From Choanephora cucurbitarum (taxonomy: Eukaryota > Mucoromycota > Mucoromycetes > Mucorales > Choanephoraceae), in the NCBI GenBank assembly GCA_025331435.1, contig JAIWNI010000007.1:124001-188000 (forward strand): 64,000 bases of DNA, given 5' to 3'. A program made the translations under genes and the position numbers. Below are positions 61,601 through 64,000 of this stretch, piece after piece (position 1 is the first letter of the stretch; each line of letters starts with the position of its first letter). Under the pieces are notes generated by a model. It worked only from the letters and a program-made list of their open reading frames with translations, was not told where the DNA came from and searched no databases.

Positions 61601-63180
61601 GAGGTAGCTAAACCATGATAGCCAATACCAAGGACCTTCATTAGGTCTGTACCAATAGACATTGGAACATTAAACGTCAAGTCTATTACCTGAAACTTGA
61701 ATTCGTAAATTTTGCCATTATACTTTAGCTTGAGCCTAGGTGTGTAGCCGTACATACAGCTGGTTGTACCTGCAGTTGCTAGAAGTATTTTTGGGCGTGT
61801 GTTCTCAGTGTATGCGAGAATGGGAATGTTATTTTGAAGACAAAAAGTTTTATTCAAAGAGGAAAAATTGGAGCCACTATCTACCAGAGCCATAATAGGT
61901 TTGGCCTCTATGTAAATAGGAACTTTAGTTTCTCCTTCCACATCATGGAAATTTTCTTTGGATTTTTTTTGCTTACATTCAATTTTGTCATATTGGCAGT
62001 CCTCCATGTCTTCTGTGAGGATATCTGCTGCCTCAAGTGCGCGGTCGATGTTCTGAGAAGGACTAGGTCCTTCAGCGACCTGCATGTTTGCCATTCTGTT
62101 GACTAAAGGGGTACTTGCCTCACCTTCATTTCGTCTGTGCCCTTGTTTGGAGCAAGTTTTGTTGTGGCCAGGCTTGTAAAGACTGCCACAGCGATTGCAA
62201 ATTCTGTTGCTTCTCGCATTGTCGTAGACGAACTTCGCCCACTTGGAAGCTTCTGTGCCATTAGGCGCTTCAGTTTGTCTGCTGTTCTTTGTAGCACGCT
62301 CAGCAGGAGCGTCTTCTGCGCTACGTTTGTTGGCTGCAGGTAGTTCCAAATCATGGAACCACATGATCATGTCACGGATCTCTTTGCACATGATGTCCTC
62401 ACTGCCAGTACTGATGGCATGATGGATCTTAGACCTCCACTCTGAAGGAAAAAGACTGCATTGAACAATGAATGAATACTCATCCACACTGAGTCTTTTG
62501 AAATCCACGAGGGATGTAGCCTCCAACCAGCGCTCAGCAAACTGGCGGTTGTTTTCGTCTTTCTTAGGGACGATTCTGAACAAGGCTTTAACGCTTCTGG
62601 CTCTTTCCAGTGGGGTGTCCACGTACTCAGATAACCATAGCTTGACGGTCTCCCAATTAGGCACTAGACCTTGGGCAGACGCGCGCTTCATCTGAAGCTC
62701 ATAATGTTCCCGAAAGTTTTTACCCAAAATTGAGGGCATGCACTTACGGTGCTCAAGGTCCAGATTAACACCTTGACTTAAGGCGTATCTTTCCACATGG
62801 GCAAAGAAAAGTTTCACGTTGCGATAAACGCCTCCGTGTGCACCTACTGGTTGCTCAATTGCGCCAAGTAAGTGAGGCATCTTCTCAATGTTGAGTTCAC
62901 TGCCTTTTTTATCCAACTTGTGGAATACAATGGATTCTGGATAAGTTTCTTGACATAAAATTCGAAACTTCTCAGCTTCTTGAGCGGCTTTCTCAGCTTG
63001 GTTGAGTAGTTCCGCGTCTCTGTTGCCTTTGCGAGCACTTTCTCTGTATTGTCGTCTAAAATCGACAGCTTCCTGTTGGAGCTCTCTCCAAAAGCGAATG
63101 TCTTCAGCTTCTTCTGTGGCTGAGCTGGTGGCTGAGCCCTGGTGGTTGTCTTGAGGTTGCTGTTGTTGTTGTTGTTGCAT
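58630..63180 (-). CDS. Chromovirus gag-pol polyprotein
   Basis: A single open frame of 1516 residues starting 41 bases after the 5' LTR, with a poly-Gln start. Gag is followed by a zinc knuckle of unusual spacing, C-x2-C-x7-H-x3-C (about residue 330). The aspartic protease has ALVDSGSNF (~430). Reverse transcriptase has TTLDLKNAFHRF and the catalytic FVDD (~740). RNase H starts at ATDASDVGIG (~893). Integrase has the HHCC zinc site (~1060) and the D-D-E core: AIDLAG (~1128), QSDNGKEF (~1191) and NGAAER (~1225). A chromodomain (VEAILNHYLD, YFVKWLNM, about 1413-1457) may steer integration to heterochromatin marks. Gag and pol are fused without a frameshift. The C-terminus is basic (KKKTGQRGRPRK). 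Confidence 0.97.
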   Translation of the reverse strand: MQQQQQQQPQDNHQGSATSSATEEAEDIRFWRELQQEAVDFRRQYRESARKGNRDAELLNQAEKAAQEAEKFRILCQETYPESIVFHKLDKKGSELNIEKMPHLLGAIEQPVGAHGGVYRNVKLFFAHVERYALSQGVNLDLEHRKCMPSILGKNFREHYELQMKRASAQGLVPNWETVKLWLSEYVDTPLERARSVKALFRIVPKKDENNRQFAERWLEATSLVDFKRLSVDEYSFIVQCSLFPSEWRSKIHHAISTGSEDIMCKEIRDMIMWFHDLELPAANKRSAEDAPAERATKNSRQTEAPNGTEASKWAKFVYDNARSNRICNRCGSLYKPGHNKTCSKQGHRRNEGEASTPLVNRMANMQVAEGPSPSQNIDRALEAADILTEDMEDCQYDKIECKQKKSKENFHDVEGETKVPIYIEAKPIMALVDSGSNFSSLNKTFCLQNNIPILAYTENTRPKILLATAGTTSCMYGYTPRLKLKYNGKIYEFKFQVIDLTFNVPMSIGTDLMKVLGIGYHGLATSWDPPIKGVTENPLKDVVEPNADPFGTPTEMEHFMQSIQGHIAANEALPPGSFCTHPDAVIYLDTPDSAEGYKSQYPIADKLKPKVQETVEKWLSEGIIQEDTQGNYTDKRPCLDPRHINKYLKEDRFPLPRINDIFKKLQGANVFTTLDLKNAFHRFPIYPPHQHKTAFTSVDGKQYMFRGCPFGLKPISSKFQRVMSKLFSVEPFRNYVSTFVDDIVIYSKNLTDHIKHVQSVIDELTRVKLILNPQKCHFAQQTIYLLGFCISTNGQSYLDPRKVTNTMQWPTPRTGKDIQRFLGLVNYFRDYVPKIAVLTAPLDGLRNHPGPLGSAWTSAHDVAFHKLKQALIHAPILQPPNLDLPFQVATDASDVGIGAVLYQEAVPSKKLHYIGFMARALTKSERNYGTTKRELLAIVFALQKFHTYLWGRHFTLHTDHKALVFIHTQKELNAMLTNWLETILNYDFTVVHLPGMDNVLPDALSRLFSVRKDLGEGNKDKTHSTCYASTNNDKVARGASADYLKDNMIEPPTEAERLDILEKAHLFGHFGAEAMVKAVHNNGMHWPKLMEQALMIAKKCAQCQKFNIVKTGYNPHKPVHSSLPGDHWAIDLAGPLPMTERNNRYMLVMIDICTRFVILRPIPNKTAEAVVQALIPVFCDFGIPRILQSDNGKEFANQVMQRFKAKAGFDHRLITPYYPQSNGAAERTVGTAMNVIKKVVEGVSAEWDLFIYSVQLSINNKVSKRLGTAPFNIMFGRRLNDFKNYEEETGQTSNLTAEQVTQRIKDLQEVLFPAIQEKTKQAIKAQKEKFDRTHAHGDIPVNSLVRLKVHPNFRAKMDPVYEGPYTVIRKTQNGTYVLRDTTGEILPNSVTISQLKPVVSDHVLDPNSTKEVEAILNHYLDPDTNKYSYFVKWLNMDESYNQWVASKDFYSQGIIQEYWSNAEPKVKANTVVKKKTGQRGRPRKYTENGTSQNSIPNKRKRAISKEIKAQKPRSR

Positions 63181-63221
63181 TGAGATGGTTTCAGAGATGT
63201 TGGTGTCTTCGTTAAAAAAAA

Positions 63222-63386
63222 TGTTGTATTTATCTCGAATATATGAATCTGAACTAGAAAAGTTAACGAGACAAATATAGGCCTGTTTATTAGGTGAAGA
63301 GAAAAAGTGTTAAACACGATAAAAAACTCTTTATAATATGATCGGACTTCTAAGTGCAAATAGAATTGGATGTGGTAAATACCACA
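63222..63386 (-). repeat. 5' LTR of the chromovirus with promoter
   Basis: 165 bases, the upstream LTR in the element's direction. A TATAAA box lies at 63330-63335 (minus strand) and is a likely promoter for the genomic RNA. Confidence 0.95.
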
Positions 63387-63391
63387 TATAC
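63387..63391. repeat. Target-site duplication, right copy (tatac)
   Basis: Same five bases as directly before the left LTR. Confidence 0.9.
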
Positions 63392-63732
63392 AAGCTGATT
63401 ATACTATTTCGATAAAGCAATCTGTCAAGCAGATACACTAGTTCTTCCAATATATCAGCGCTGGAAAATGAATTTTCTCATTTTTTTCTTTTTCTTTTTT
63501 CTGTGTCATCGTCTACACAAGTAGTCCTTATTGTAATGTAAAATTGCTGACTCTGTTTGCATCTCTATCAAAGAGCCTCCTCTTAATGATTTTCAGAGGC
63601 CAATACCAATCAAACTTAAGAAGCAAAAGACAAGACTTATTCTCCTCCTTTTCTTCTCTCTGGAAAGCCCTTCTGAATAGTTAGTCCTTTGATATCAGTT
63701 AGTTGTTGACTTATTTAATATGTAATACATAA

Positions 63733-64000
63733 ACTTATTTGCTCCCGGCTCTTGCTTTTCCTCATCTTCCTGCCTCCTCTTCTATTGGCACTTCTCTTAA
63801 TGCTTCAACAGCACCATTCAACCAACCGGCATCTTCAATACCAATTAAGTTTCAAGCCAAAATTGATATATCTAATGAGCTTTGTATAGCCAGAGGTCAA
63901 GAGCAAGCAAAGAGTCCACCTTCAAGCGTTATTTGTAGAGCACACAGAGAAGTAGGACAGTTAGCTTATCAAATAGTAAATACAAGCTTCATAAACCTAG
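63733..64000 (+). CDS. Possible partial coding exon running off the window
   Basis: A plus-strand frame open from an in-frame stop at about 63730 to the window end, ~88 codons with no ATG. It begins Pro/Ser/Ala-rich and moves into a normal mixed composition (KFQAKIDISNELCIARGQEQ, then SVICRAHREVGQLAYQIVN). It could be an exon reached through an upstream splice site, or a relic. I do not recognise a family. Confidence 0.3.

Larger units (their letters stand above)
58424..63386 (-). mobile_element. Complete Ty3/gypsy chromovirus LTR retrotransposon
   Basis: A 4963-base element read on the minus strand. Two 165-base LTRs (58424-58588 and 63222-63386), identical by eye, begin TG and end CA. The flanks are the same five bases, tatac (58419-58423 and 63387-63391), a target-site duplication. 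One uninterrupted reading frame carries gag, protease, reverse transcriptase, RNase H, integrase and a chromodomain in the Ty3/gypsy order. A purine tract precedes the 3' LTR. Identical LTRs and an open frame show a recent insertion that may still be active. Such elements move by copying their RNA into DNA within the host cell. Confidence 0.97.

Noticed and set aside
1..64000. CRISPR arrays, prokaryotic operons or integrated prophage
   Set aside because: Genes have spliceosomal introns throughout, and no regularly spaced direct repeats were seen.

Overview
The window is nuclear DNA from a filamentous fungus, most likely an early-diverging Mucoromycota (Mucorales-like) species. The DNA is AT-rich and genes are split by short GT-AG introns of about 46-93 bases. 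The gene set includes a myosin-motor chitin synthase, Zn2Cys6 and F-box proteins and NOP56. Relics of Fanzor-like, Mutator-like and mariner-like transposons and an intact Ty3/gypsy chromovirus lie between the genes. The lineage is inferred from gene content and protein style, not from a marker gene. Exon models were built by hand from splice sites, reading phase and family motifs.

Layout: 0.2-4.2 kb holds a decayed Fanzor-like gene, a frame-broken coiled-coil gene and a zinc-finger transposon relic. 6.7-14.0 kb holds three complete minus-strand genes: an Ato/GPR1-type acetate transporter, a Golgi-type glycosyltransferase-like protein and a secreted GH3 beta-glucosidase. 14-18.8 kb is gene-poor and carries MULE/OTU relics. 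18.9-23.6 kb has a transcription factor with two Zn2Cys6 clusters and an F-box protein. 23.6-28 kb is nearly empty. 28-34.1 kb has a CCDC124/Lso2 ribosome-binding factor, a GT49 glycosyltransferase, a second Fanzor-like relic and a Rud3-type golgin. 35.0-43.0 kb has the chitin synthase and, convergent to it, gamma-glutamyltranspeptidase. 44.1-47.7 kb has a mariner-like relic and NOP56. 50.7-55.6 kb has a tail-anchored protein of unknown function, a UPF0538 (C2orf76) protein and a secreted LysM/cysteine-rich protein. 58.4-63.4 kb is one complete chromovirus with identical LTRs and a 5-base target duplication.

Several genes share a cell-surface or secretory theme (chitin synthase, LysM protein, beta-glucosidase, two glycosyltransferases, golgin, GGT), but spacing and strand give no sign of a co-regulated cluster. 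The golgin and the chitin synthase are divergently transcribed from one roughly 870-base interval, and the chitin synthase and GGT genes converge with 67 bases between their stop codons. No CRISPR array, rRNA or convincing tRNA gene was found.
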